The position numbers were made by a program, and so were the translations under genes. Below are positions 20,074 through 32,839 of a DNA stretch of 64,000 nucleotides, piece after piece. The DNA comes from Serpula lacrymans var. lacrymans S7.9 (Eukaryota > Basidiomycota > Agaricomycetes > Boletales > Serpulaceae). Each line of letters begins with the position of its first letter. The stretch's first letter is position 1. The stretch covers positions 161,180-225,179 of the forward strand of contig NW_006763302.1 in NCBI RefSeq assembly GCF_000218685.1. The letters run 5' to 3'. Below the pieces are notes generated by a model. It worked only from the letters and a program-made list of their open reading frames with translations, ran no database searches and was not told where the DNA came from.

Positions 20074-23000
20074 ATGGATGATTCCCTAACATGTATTTGC
20101 GGGCGAAGTTTTTCACAGTACGGAGCATTGACATGGCATCAAAAAAACTGCAAAAAACGAAAACATCGTGTCTCAATGATATTTGAGAGAGCTCGCGAGC
20201 TAATGAGTAGAAAGAAGAGTCGTGTAGAAAGTGCGGAGAACAGTGGCCATGGTGAGGGCCATAGTGGGGATGTATGTGACATAGAGACTACGGCTGTTGA
20301 AATAGCCAATCCAACGGTATGTCCTGTGATCCATACAGAGTGCACCACTGACCATAGCCCCATCAGAGCCCTGTAGCGCACAGTCTTGACATTGACTCGG
20401 ATACACCACTCTCACAGCGTCGCACACGAAGAACAAATCGCAGACTGCCAAAACAATTTCGTGATATACTCCCCCAGCCTTCATTATCATTACCCTCAAG
20501 TATCCAACAGCCGCTTTCAGCACCACAGCCAGGTTGTGAAAGTCGCAGCCCACCTCTAAATGAGCCACCACCCAGTACTCAGACCGGTGGTGCCCTGACT
20601 CAAACATTGTTTCGCACAGTCAAGAATATATTTGGAGTACTACGACAGTACACCCATGGGCCACCATCTCACAATGCCAGTGATCACCAGTCCCCTCACG
20701 AGCTCTGTACACCATTGTACCCCCACAATGATTCTATGAACATATTGTCATCGTCATCATCCGAGATCCATCCGCAATGCNNNNNNNNNNNNNNNNNNNN
20801 NNNNNNNNNNNNNNNNNNNNNNNNNNNNNNNNNNNNNNNNNNNNNNNNNNNNNNNNNNNNNNNNNNNNNNNNNNNNNNNNCCCTATCATCCATATCCAAA
20901 TAAAAGCACCCTTCTCCTAGGTGACTGGTACTGGAACCATGGTGCCCGCAAGTCACAGGAAAACTTCCGCATGCTTTGCGACATATCGGTGAACAAGGCT
21001 TCTCACCAGCTGATGTCAGCGGCGCAAACTGGCGTAAGATTGATGAATCACTTGTCACAGTGGGCGACAGCAATGGCAATAGCTCAGACTGGCTGGACGA
21101 CGGTTGGAGGACAAGTCCAGTCACTATTTCTGTCCCATTCCACAAGAGAATGGCAGATCCAGGTCCAAAGGAATTCATTACTGCCGACTTTCACTATCGC
21201 TCCATACTATCTGTCGTTCAAGAAAAACTTGCTAATGAACATGAAATGGACTCTTTCCACTATGTCCCCTATGAACTTCACTGGCAACCTGAAGGCCGAG
21301 ATGAGACACAACTTTATGGTGACCTATATACATCTCCAGCATTTGTTGAGGAAAATCAGCGCCTACAAGACTCCCCTCCAGAACCTGGGTGTGATCTGGA
21401 GAGGTGTATACTAGCACTGATGTTCTGGTCCGACGCAACACATCTCACGTCGTTTGGCAATGCAAAGCTGTGGCCTCTATACATGTTTTTCGGCAATGAT
21501 ACAAAATACAGGAGATGCAAGCCTAGTTGCCACTTGTGTCATCACATTGCATACTTCCAAACAGTAAGCATTATTCCCACTTGTTTTTTACTCTCCGAAC
21601 TGATATATCTCCTGCCCATGTAGCTCCCAGATTCATTCAAGGATTTTGCAAATGCATTTGCGGGTGGCAAAGGAGTTAATGATGCTTTCAACACACACTG
21701 CCATCGGGAGTTCATGCATGCACAATGGACCATCCTTCTTGACAAGGAGTTTATTGAAGCTTGCAAGCATGGCCTTGTAATTACGTGTTCTGATGGTATA
21801 AAACGGCGTTTTTACCTTCGCATCTTCACATATTCTGCGGACTATCCGGAAAAGTAACATATTTTCTTTCTAATATTATAATCTTTCACTTATATGGTAT
21901 TAGGGTTCTTCTCACTAGCATCAGGAACTTGGGAGCTTGCCCATGTCCACGATGTTTGATTCCAAAAGATTGTATTCCAGGGATGGGCACAAAGCAAGAT
22001 ATGAGACAACGAAAGACATTGGCACGAGTAAACAATTCTCAATATCAGCGGAAGGTAGACATAGCACGCAGTTTGATTTACGAGAAAAATCATGCAGTAA
22101 ACAGCAATGCAGTCGAAAGACTACTAAAGGAGGAGTCTTTGGTTCCAACGTTGGTATGTCCAACACTTTCCTTGCATATAGACTTCACTCAAATGGTATT
22201 TTCATTCTAGAATGCATTTTCGGCTGCGCTTACACCCCTTGGAGTCAACATTTACTCTCTTTTTGTCGTTGATATTCTGCATGAAGTTGAACTGGGTGTC
22301 TGGAAAGCAATATTCATTCATCTCATTCGCATTTTGGAGTCACATGGTGAAGGATCGGTTCATGAACTGGATCGAAGGTATGCCAGTTATTCTATTTTAC
22401 TTTTCAGAGGCTAATGTGCTGGTATATGTAATGCTAGGTACCGGAACATACCACCATTCGGACAAGACACAATCCGAAGGTTCTCAACAAACTCGTCCGA
22501 AATGAAGAAGATGGCAGCCCATGATTACGAAGATCTCTTACAGGTATAAACATTTGTACTTTCTCTTTTCAAAGCATTACTTATGGCACTCTAGTGTGCT
22601 ATACCAGCTTTTGAGGGCCTCCTACCCGAGCCGCATAATAAAAACATACTCAACCTGCTATTTATTATGGCACAGTGGCATGGTCTTGCGAAGCTGCGAA
22701 TGCACAGTGATGAAACTTTGGAATTCCTTGATCAAGCTACGACATTGCTCGGACACCAACTTCGCAAATTTCAGCAGGAAACATGTCCCGCTTTCAACAC
22801 CAAGGAGCTTCAACGTGAAATTGATGCCCGAAACCGACGCCAGGCCAAGCAGCAATCAAGTAGTAGTAATGCACGCGCACCACTGTCAAATAACAACGCT
22901 CAACAACCAAAAGCATTTAATCTCAACACATACAAAGTTCATGCCCTTGGTGACTATGCTGCCACCATTAGAAGACTAGGCACAACAGATTCGTATTCCA

Positions 23001-24419
23001 CACAAATTGTGAGTCAAAATTTTCCTATTTTAATACTGCAAATACTGCAAGCTCACAAATATTGGGTAGGGTGAACTTGAACACCGCACACCAAAAGCAT
23101 CTTATTCTCGTACAAGCAAAAAGGTGTTTATCAAGCAAATTACAAAGATTGAACGACGTCAGGCTCGGCTCCGAAAAATCCATCTTAAATTGCTGAGTAG
23201 ACAGCATCTAGATGAGAACATCCCCGCTTCACCTGAAACCCATCACCATATCGGAAAGGCACAGAACCATTCTATTGACATCCAGGGATTCTTACAGAAA
23301 CGAACAGGCGACCCCGCTATCAAGGTAAATACATATATTATGTCTATATCTACCACATGTGACACCAATGTGCAGGAGTTTTTGACTAAACTCCGAGCGC
23401 ACCTTCTTCCACGACTGAAGGTAGCTCTCCTCACAGACCAAAACAAGCCTGCCGCTACAAGCAGTGAAACGGGCACTTTTGCGGGAGATAACGCATTAGA
23501 TGGAAGCTACATCATTTTCCATAATAATCGTATCTACCACCACAACATCATCCGCCTCAACTATACAACCTATGACATTCGATGGGCGCAGGACGTAGTG
23601 AACATAAACACATCACACAACAGTATTATGATGCTCTCTGACCGAACTATAGACTCTGGCCATCCGTTCTTATATGCAAGGGTCCTAGGAATATACCATG
23701 CAAATGTTATTTATGCTGGACCTGGAAGTTACGACTACCAAGCTCACCGCATGGAGTTTCTCTGGGTTAGATGGTATGAGCCTCTCAGAGACAGTGACTG
23801 CAATACTGGCTGGCATCGTCGTCAGCTTGATTCATTTCAGTTCCTGCCCACTGACCACCAAGATGCATTTGGCTTTGTAGATCCAGCTGATATACTTTGT
23901 AGCTGTCATGTTATCCCCCGATTTTCAGAAGGGCCTTTGCATCCGCATAGGATTGGTACATCACTCTCTGCGAAAGACTCGGCAGACTGGAAGACATACT
24001 ATGTGAATAGGTGAGCAACATTTTTTGATTCACTATGCCAGGCTAAACATCTAACAATAATAATCTACAGATTTGTTGACCGCGACATCATGATGCGCTA
24101 TTATTATGGCTATGCTCCTGGCCACTTGTACGCTAAACGCTCACGAGGAAATACTGAGCCGCCCTGTGGAATACCAGATGAAATCGCCGCAGCAACAGTC
24201 ACAGATCCTGCAGATGAAGTTTCCAATCATGCACGCCAATCTGAAGCCCCGGATTTGCTTGGTTCGGATGCAGAAAACCATGAATATGAGGGCCGAGCCT
24301 CATCAGTGAGTGAAGATTCTCAATCAACCTCCTCCGACTTGCCTTCAGAAGAGGGAGATCAAGATGATGGATTGCAGGTCTACGGCCTCAATGATGAGAG
24401 TGACAGGAATTTTGATTAG
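20074..24419 (+). CDS. Plavaka-type transposase, interrupted by gap and a frameshift
   Basis: Ten exons can be traced: 20074-20316, 20367-21563 (containing the gap), 21624-21853, 21904-22153, 22211-22377, 22438-22543, 22595-23008, 23070-23324, 23376-24010 and 24071-24419. The N-terminus has a zinc-finger-like CICGRSFSQYGALTWHQKNC. After the gap come family blocks NKSTLLLGDWYWNHG, WLDDGWRTSPVTISVPF, DSFHYVPYELHW, LMFWSDATHLTSFGNAKLWP, NLGACPCPRC and VVDILHEVELGVWK. The C-terminal part has YEPLRDSD and FVDRDIMMRYY before an acidic tail. These match fungal Plavaka (CACTA-like) transposases as I know them; they act in the nucleus on their own DNA ends. One frameshift lies near 20966, 85 bases after the assembly gap, between QENF and LRHIGEQG. 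It may be a sequencing error at the contig end. Otherwise all exons are open, which suggests a young copy. Confidence 0.85.
20781..20880. other. Assembly gap (100 N)
   Basis: One hundred undetermined bases lie inside exon 2 of the Plavaka-type transposase. The round number suggests a gap of unknown true length. Confidence 0.99.
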
Positions 24420-25306
24420 GAAATAATGTTTACTTACAATATTTTTTATGCTATGATGTCTTTGTCTGTTAAATTGCAAGTATCTACCGGTGGGATCAAT
24501 GCACACATACATCACACCGATAATTACAGAGGCAGACTAGCAAACTGGTTGTATATTAGAAGGCTAGATAAGCTCGCATGATAATTATACTATTCTATCC
24601 GACTACCCAACAGTGCCAGTAGTGTATAAAAGCTGATACAACTACATCAATCTTACTCCCATATTATAATCATAGATATGACCTGACAGTCGGATGCAAG
24701 ACTTGGGACGGATTATAAACTCCGCCTGGTAATATCAGCACCTCACCATTTTCCTGATGTCCTTCCTCTTTACACTACCAATATCCTGCGAGACCTATCA
24801 ACTAGTTCATTAATCCACCGTGTTATCTCCTCCCTGTCTTTCCGCATGTCTTAGCTCGCGTCGCTAGCTAGTTTTTTTTGATGTACACTCTTGTTTTAAC
24901 TAGTACCAGCAATCCAGTCATTTTCAAGTGTCTCTAGCAGACTCTAAGTAGCTCTACTGACAACTATTTACGAATGTGTGAAATTAGAGGCTCTTAGAGG
25001 CCTTTGATCTGGTTGTATATTGATAGCTCTCTCGTAGAGTCTCGTCGAGATTTTGGCTGTGAATTAGTGGCTTATAAAGGCAAAATTTACTACTACTAGG
25101 TTCCTCTACCTGCCACTCACAGCCTCTTGTCACTTTTGACTGGGGTTAAGTTCGAGCACTGGCAGGTGCAAGTCACTGTCGGCCAGCGTTATGCAAATGC
25201 AAGGTGTAGAACTATGGAGCCTAAGCTAATCACTCGTCGGTTCAGTAGTTTAGATTCAGTGTCATCAGCATATGCTGTTTTCAGCATTGATTTTCCTCTG
25301 ATATAA
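24420..25306. other. Transposon 3' flank, no gene
   Basis: No ORF of note. The part at 24710-24795 resembles 13090-13175, supporting a shared element family. The segment 24990-25130 is rich in short palindromic words such as GAGGCTCTTAGAGGCC and could hold the element terminus, but no terminal inverted repeat pair was established. Confidence 0.4.
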
Positions 25307-28300
25307 TTAACCTATGACCCCAGTCAGTCGGTGGTCCCTGCTACTTGCTCCAACCGTTACACCAATAGTTCCAGATGGTACCTCCCATCTTTGAGTAACG
25401 ACGTTCCAAATCGACAAGTCATATTGCGACAGCTCCATAGAAACTTCTCGAGATTCACCCGGATTGATGAACACGCTATCGAATCCTTTCAGGATATACG
25501 GTGGTGATTGACTCGAGGCTGGAAGAGAAATGTAGAGCTGTGGAGTCTACACGGGATTTAAACCTCTAGATAACGAACATAAAGAACGAAATCACCGTAC
25601 CTCATGTCCTGCAATGTTGCCAGTGTTTGTGAGGGTAAAGTTAACAAAAACCACCGGTGCATGAAGCCTTTCCAATATAGTAAGTACACAAACTCGTTGT
25701 AGTACTTGCAAACTCACGATGGATCTAGGGATGAACCAAAACCATAACTTGGTCCTGGGGCAGCACCAGAAACGGAGCCAGAGACAATAAGATCCGAGTA
25801 TGAGAATGTGGTATAGGACAAGCCAAATCCGTATTCGTATCGAGGGGTTATATTCGCCTGGAAAGCATTTTCAATTTGAAGGAGGTAAAAAGCGGGTAGG
25901 CACGTACTTCATCAAAATGTCGGTAATCAATAAATAGACCTTCAGAATATGGAATTTCAAGGATGCCTATAGGTATACTGGTATTAATCTGCGCTGCATA
26001 GTCATCGATACTCTTGCCAATCGTGTACGGGAGTCGCCCACTGAAGGAAGGCAACTTTCACTTCGGTTCCTCTTCACAGTTGGCTGGACATACCTCGGAT
26101 TATAGGCCCCATAGAGAATATCAATCAATGAGTTACCTTGAATGAAATTAGTAAATCTTCCCGCCAAACTGACCGAGTCATCAAACGCACCAGCTTCTTC
26201 GCCAGGGAGTCCACTCCAAACCTAAATCATATACCTCTGAGCAATGCTAACAGAATGGTCATCAATATACTCACCAAACCAGTCACTATCGCAAAACAGA
26301 AGCATCGTTTCAAGAAGGGACAAAAACTGCAACCAACAGCACTCACCATTGGGGTTGTCTATCCACGCCTCAACCACAATAGGTCCGACGGTATTGACGA
26401 CTACAATTGTGTTATTGTTGACACTGGCTACCTTTTCAACAAGAGCATCCTGCAATCAAACAGATTAGGCTTTCATAACCAAGTGGAAGCTCGTGCGATT
26501 TACCCCACTGTGCCATGCCTGAAGGTTATTGCGGTCCCCTGCATTTCCTTCTACAGTCAAAGACCCTTCACCACTATCAGCTGTTATGAAAACGAATGCT
26601 ACATCCTTTCCAGAAGCTGTATCTGCGGCTGCATCCAAGTCGAAATCGTCCAGCGATGAATATACTTGTGTTCCATCTAGGCTAGAGCGATTTGTTATGG
26701 CATCTAAAGGCTATTGGGGAAATATGTCAAATTTCAAGACTATGAAGGAGACAACTTCACTAACAGTGATGAGATAGGGATAATTGGCGGTTCTGGAACG
26801 AGAAAAACAAGTATTCAAATTATTTCCTTGTATGTTTCATGATGTTAATAACACTTACCCGCTTCCCCATCCCATTCCAAGGATACCGATATCACAGCCT
26901 TTAGCTATACAGCTGATTTTCCCCCAAGATAAGCTCTCAGTGACACTTAGAAACTGGTTTTTATAAACTCACATATTTGGCCCTAATGGATTCGGTCCCG
27001 CATCATTGCCTATTAGAGACCCAGGTCAGCTGCATGGCATTGACTAAAACCATATCCTTATAAAAACCTATAATTCCAATTGTCTTGGGTTTGTTGAGAG
27101 GAAGTGCATTATTCTCATTCTTCAAAAGGACAGTAGATGCGGCCCCAATGGTCCTGATCAGACTAAACAGCCGTTGCCAATCGTAAATACGATGTGCCTA
27201 AGAAAGGGAGTCGTCACCCTTACCTTGCATGATCACCTTGCACATTGACGTGTTGATTAACAGAACTCAATGGATCCTTGGAATCAAAGTTGACGGGAGG
27301 GTAGCCTTGCTCTTGTCCCAACAGATACCTTCGCGTTAATAGAACCTAAAGCCGAGTAAACAAATCGTACAGTAAAACCACTTACCATCCGGCCAGAATG
27401 CGTGTTGCCATATCCTACATACAAATTAGAACGGCCCACATGATTGATTACGAAGTATTACTTACATCGACTCGAGATTCGGGCACAGTGCCTAATTGTA
27501 CAGCGAGCACAAGGGATTCTCCAAACCAGCTATACGTACAGCTTCAGGTTAATACCCACTGTTTATGAACCACTGTCTTATCTCACCTGACTATAGATCC
27601 AGGGAATATATCACCAGGCATAGTCATCTGTAATCAACGTGTTGGCTCAGGCTCGATAGAAAACAAACAGAAATCTAACGTCCAGGCCGTCATTTGCAGA
27701 AGTCGTGGAAGGAGTTGCCGTCCAGTCTATGCCAGGCATACTAGTCAGTGTATTGTATCTGATGAAAGAGGGTCGACATGACAAACCTGACATAACATCT
27801 GCGTTACACATAGGATATGAGGTAAGTAACCGTCGTATCGAAACCACCCATTCAACTTACATCCTTGAAAAGCTAGTTCGTATTTGAGTAGTCCATTGAG
27901 CGTTGCATTATTTTCACAAGCGTATGTCCCATTTACTTGAGGAAAAAAATTAACATAATAGCATCCGCATCAATCCAATGTCCATCACCTTGATCTATAT
28001 GTGAGGATACACTTAATATATTGGGATACATTGCCTTCAGGGGAGACAAACTTACTGTAACTACACATGACCGCTGCAACGTTAGCTTGTACGCTGCGCA
28101 AAAACTTTGTTTTTGATTAGTTCGTCTCGATGTCAACAATATGAAGAGATCGTACCGGATGCAAGTAAATTTCGTGTTGCTACAAATTTCCATCAGTCAT
28201 CACGTCAACGAATTCATGTTTAGGTTATCTATACCGTTCTAAGAAATACATATGAGTAGAATATCAAAACATAGACTGACGAACCAACCTATCATCAACG

Positions 28301-29434
28301 TTGGATGAACTTGACATCCTTGAATGTTCTTGTTCACTTCGGAAATACATTAGAACATGAGTATTCCGGTGGCCAATAATACTTGCTAGTCAATAAAGTG
28401 CTTTGCCACAGCCTGCACTCCTTGAGATTGGATGCCGGTTATTGTCTCGAAGGCACCTTCACCTGAGAGATATGGGTCGCCACCGAAACTATACCAGGCG
28501 TTCAGACCTTCAGAGCCTGCATGGTCACAAAACTGTCTGACGTACCCTTCCCAAGCACGGCCTGAAGCGGGAGCCCTCATGAAATTCCTGTCCGAGGTGT
28601 TATCCAAATATACTTCAGAAGGATAACAGGAAAAAACTTGCATCATGGGTCCTAGTTGGATGTTTACACCTTTGCCACGAAATTCTTGACCCATGGCGAC
28701 CCCACGCTGCCTCATGAGGGTGCGGTTGAATCTAAGCAACCATTAGTAAAGAGTAGTCTCATGTAAAGCATCACTGACGTCGCTGCAACGTTGATGCCTC
28801 TGGAATACGAATATTTAGCAGCGACATGAGTAGTATGACAATAAACTCACGCAGGGAAAGCGGACGAGTAATCTGTATCTTTGACGCCAAGTGCGCTGTC
28901 TAGTGGCAAGGGAACACCTAATATTAGCGAAATTCATGTGGGGAAAGCACTAGTAACCTTCGAGACATAATCCGGTGAAATTGATTGCGGGGATGGTAGG
29001 AATATTTCCGGTACAATATCCTAGGTGATCATCATTCGTTAGAGAAATCACGGAGCTTATGTATTTTGATTCTAACCTATGAAAAATCCCATGCCTAAAG
29101 ATCGACGACATGTTATCAGCTATGTCCATTTCAATATGAAACATCTTCACCTGTAGCCAAACTAACTTTGTCGCTCAAATTCAATAGGGCAAGGGTACTT
29201 TTTGCCTTGAAAAATAGAAGACATTTTAGATTGGAATGAATGAACACCAGATAACGCAATAACATGCCTTTGCATATGCAGCGTTCCATTCTGATGAATT
29301 GACTTGTGCGAGATATTAGTGGGTTGATGATATAACTAGTGTATAAAGACCTTGCATGGGCACTTACCTTGAGCGGAGACGACTGGTAAGAGAGCGATGG
29401 CCGCTGTCACTACACTAGAGTAAGAAAACTTCAT
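25307..29434 (-). CDS. Secreted GH3 beta-glucosidase
   Basis: This is a many-exon gene, from the ATG at 29432-29434 to the stop at 25307-25309. The protein starts with a signal peptide (MKFSYSSVVTAAIALLPVVSAQ cleavage region), then SSEWNAAY. The GH3 N-terminal barrel follows: YCTGNIPTIPAINF, RGVAMGQEFRGKGVNIQLGP, GRAWEGY, then AVAKHFIDYEQEH and SNVDDR. The nucleophile motif GYVMSDW is assembled from three exons: LAFQG.. , a 12-nt microexon (27787-27798), and DWTATPSTTSANDGLD. The C-terminus carries the fibronectin-III-like end with SLSIWN-type text (LSIWNVVTQRW). The intron after KHFIDY uses a GC donor. GH3 enzymes of this type release glucose from cellobiose and other beta-glucosides outside the cell. 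All motifs seen are intact, so it is likely functional. Confidence 0.88.
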
Positions 29435-30230
29435 GATAGTAGGAACCCAAGCCTGAGCAAGCCCGATTCTGCACAGTGGGCCGGTTACCAGGCTTTATAT
29501 GGGCGACGGATTGAGGTTGAGCGCCTGTTTTCAACGGTTATAGTATTCACACCAAAAACTCAGATATGTACGTATAAGTAGTTCCTGCATGCAAAGACAA
29601 GGCACATGGTCAGCGCAGCCGCGGCATTAGGAAGGTCTGCATGCCCGATTTACGGACTGACGCCAGATGATCAGTTGAAGGCTTTCTACTGTTTGGTCGC
29701 CCAGAAATCAATACTGCCAATGTGTCCGCGATCGTCACGGAGTGATTGGACTCTGAACAGGAAGATAATGGTGATTTTGAAGGCAGCAGCGTATTCGTTG
29801 TATGGCAGCATGTTATTTGCAAGCCCAGCCGTTCCAATCGAAGCCTATGTCACTCGTGGATGTAAGCTTAAAAAAAGAAAGAAGTCTGAGTCTGGTCTAG
29901 AGTCACTCGTCTGAGACTCTGACTCGGAGGCAACCATTCAAATTTCAAAATATTCAGATCGAATGTGTCAATCACGTGACCATCCGTAAGTATTATACTT
30001 CCGTCGTGAGGCATGGCGTAACATTGTGTCTCACTACAGTCGACTCCCCATAGCAATTGGTGGACGGGTAGACGTTTAGAATGCGTGGGTTATTGTTATT
30101 AGGGAGTCGACTGTAGTACCAACGCACAATACTTTTAATAGTGCTGTGCGTTATCTACCGACGCGTTAACCCAGCAGAGATTTAGTGAAATGAGTGGGCA
30201 GAAAGCGTGATTCCATCAGGAGCACAAATA
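29435..30230. other. Intergenic, GH3 promoter side, with a MITE
   Basis: No protein-coding gene was recognised. It contains the upstream region of the GH3 gene and a 77-bp pogo-like miniature element at 30037-30113. Confidence 0.5.
30037..30113. mobile_element. Pogo-like MITE (77 bp)
   Basis: Inverted terminal repeats CAGTCGACTCCC (30037-30048) and GGGAGTCGACTG (30102-30113) are perfect over 12 bp and each is flanked by TA (30035-30036 and 30114-30115). TA target sites plus ends beginning CAG are the signature of Tc1/mariner elements, and CAGTCGACTC resembles pogo/Tigger ends. The 53-bp interior has no ORF, so it is non-autonomous. Confidence 0.75.
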
Positions 30231-32839
30231 TCACCAGAGTGGTTCTACTGGCGAATCCTTCCAGCCTCGTGCCCGAGACTCCCAGTATCCACCAATATAT
30301 CTCCACTCATCCCCGACTTGCTTGAACCACCTCGGTTTCCTATCAGCACCACGCCTTCGCCTTTCTCTCTGCAGCTCTTCTACTCTTGTCTTTTCGCTTT
30401 CAGCCTTGTCTATATCACCTTCTTCAAGAGCTCTCACATCTGGCCGGAACCTCGAATCTGAAGGCGGAAGTCTCCCCTCCAAGTCACTCGTGATTTCGTT
30501 CAGCGTCATTCCGAACAAAGTGAACCCATAGTATTCCGGCGATTGTTTTGGAAATGGGGTTATACGCCAAAGAACGCGAAGATGGGAGGAATCCAAAGCT
30601 TGCGCTATCTGCTCGTCCCATTTTCCTTCTATACGGGCCAATACCGTTCCGGTTGACGAAAGGACGGTTCCAGAAATTTCATTGGAAGAACCCCAGTACC
30701 CGCTTTGTTTGAAATCGATGACGCAGCTAGATCCGTCGACTGTATTTTTTATGTCCATCTTGCCGCAATGCTCTAGATACTTTGTGCCCACCATGATATT
30801 CCTCATGAACGATGATGGTTTATTCCTGATGCGGTTGTTAAATTGAATGAAAGAAAAGATTGATATGCTCACCATTCAAACTCATCTCCTTGAATTTTGA
30901 GGTAGGTAGTACCTAAAGGAATAATCTCTAAACTTTTTCCTGTAAAATTGTGAGTGCGTTAGGTAACTTCAAGAATATTTGGCAGATGCAACATACCCCA
31001 AAATTTGGTTTTACCCGCGGTGGTTGCATATAACTCCCATCCGTCACCCTCAGCATGATAGGCGATGACAACTGGATTATGTTGGACTTTTTCTGCTACG
31101 AACTTCATTCGCACGTCCTCAAACGTTTCACCTAGCATCGGGTTACTATTCCAAGATGCAGCAAGTCATAAATATGCTCATAGCACGAATGAACAATCAT
31201 ACTAACAAGCCTTTCCTACTTGATCTGTGCTGTGTATGAGCGTATCCAGATATTGCATATGCAGCGACGTAACACATCCGGTCAACTGGATTGGTCGCTT
31301 CAACAGCCTGTCGAAGGAGATCGCAGTATTCTACTTCCTCAGCACTACGCTGCAGAAGCGTAAGAGGCTCATTGAAAGATACTGGAAAAGCGATAGCAGA
31401 AAGATCCTGGGAAGAAACATCAATTCATTTTCTTTACATGAATTGATCATCTGTCTAACCTTTCCAACATTTTTTTTGAGCATAGAAAATAAACTTCCTT
31501 CGTCGCCGACAGGCCCAGACGGTAGATGGGTTCTCCTAACTACCTCTCGTGCTTTGATGGACGGATCCATTTCGCCAGATTGTTGAGGAGTCATAATTTC
31601 TTCCTCGTGGGTGTCTTCACTAGAGTCAGAATCCTGTAAGCTACTATCAGATTGTAACACAGGGCCATTTCTCTCTTCTTCTGGGGTCATGTCCTCCAAA
31701 AAGAACTCTTCACCGCCATCTTGAGCATCAAACCATTCTATGGGAGTGCCATCACTAAGGCTAGTTGCACAAGATGCCCGCTGAGATAGCCTGGTTAATG
31801 GAGTGGATAGTCGGGAATATGAAGTAGGTTCTTCCACAACTTCTGCTGTGGAGGGGAGGGGAGAGCCACGGGCTGTGGTTGGGGTGGTGTCACTGAGATG
31901 TAGCGGTTGTAGTGATTTCAAAAGTGCAGCGTGCTGTGACTTCAGAGACCCCAGCACCTCATAAACCCGTTGTAAAGGTGAGTGAGGTAAGAAGTCGGAG
32001 TTCATGTAAGAAGAGATATTATCGTGATGGTTTGCGCCAGCTGTGTACAGTTGAATTAACGCCACATCACTGTGTACTTGGGGACACGTACACTTTTTGA
32101 ATATGCCAAAAACTGAACCTGCATCCTTGTGATGATCCTTATGCCTTTCCTTTTCTAGTTTGGACTTCGAGATGGAGTGGTGCTTCTTCTGGCTGTCGTC
32201 GGTTTTCAGAAGAGCAATGGCACTTTCTAGTTCGGTTATGGACTAGTCACATTAGCTATCTGATCGCACACATTCAAGTGAAGAAAGTACATACTAGACC
32301 AATCTCCTCTGCAATCGCGCCTGACTTATACCATTGATGCTGGGGGAGCCGAGGAGTAACTCTTCCAAGAGAAGACTTCCGTCCATCTGAATTGATGAAC
32401 TTTCTGCGTATAGTTATGATTGAGTATTCACAACAAGTCGACAATTGTCTACACTCCATTCGTCACCTGAATGCTGTCATCCATGCACTGAAATCTTCCA
32501 TACTGAGGCATTTGATGTGGAAAGTTGCATTGCTGGAATCTATGTGTATGTCTCTCCGTCCAGCAGCAGTGGAAATAGCAGCTTGAGGAAGGAAAATCTG
32601 GTCACGAGTCGGACGTTTGGGATCGATAGAATAAGAGAGTATTCCTGACTGATGGAGGACAAAATAGCGGCGCGCAAAGCCTGAATCCATCAACTATAAG
32701 CTCAACTGCGGATGGAAAAATACGACAACGTATCGTTACCCTGCATCTTTTTTCTTCTCTTTTTCAAAACCCATCCTCTATATATTATGTCCTGTTCTGG
32801 ACTGGGAATAAGATGTGGTGGATGCTTAAACGGTGACAT
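30231..32839 (-). CDS. Oxysterol-binding protein-related (PH plus ORD)
   Basis: This multi-exon gene runs from a likely ATG at 32839 (MSPFKHPP). A PH domain comes first (DIIYRGWVLKKRRKKMQG joined across an intron to FARRYFVLHQSG, then ISTAAGRRDIHI and FHIKCLSMEDFSAWMTAFR). A helical spacer, a long low-complexity acidic linker and a sterol-transfer ORD domain follow (NPVDRMCYVAAYAIS, NPMLGETFEDVRM, WELYATTAGKTKFW, KSGYWGSSNEISG-like blocks). It ends with the lysine-rich tail KPRWFKQVGDEW. The architecture fits Osh3/ORP-type lipid-exchange proteins at ER-membrane contacts, but no GOLD domain is visible upstream. The family fingerprint EQVSHHPP reads EKVQHNPV here, losing one of the two histidines known to bind PI4P in Osh4. 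The 5' end could have one further exon. Confidence 0.8.

Noticed and set aside
23698..23880. 60-codon ORF within the transposase
   Set aside because: It is an alternative frame of exon 9 of the Plavaka-type transposase.
26138..26659. 173-codon plus-strand ORF
   Set aside because: It is antisense to the GH3 gene and crosses its exon/intron borders; no motif supports it.
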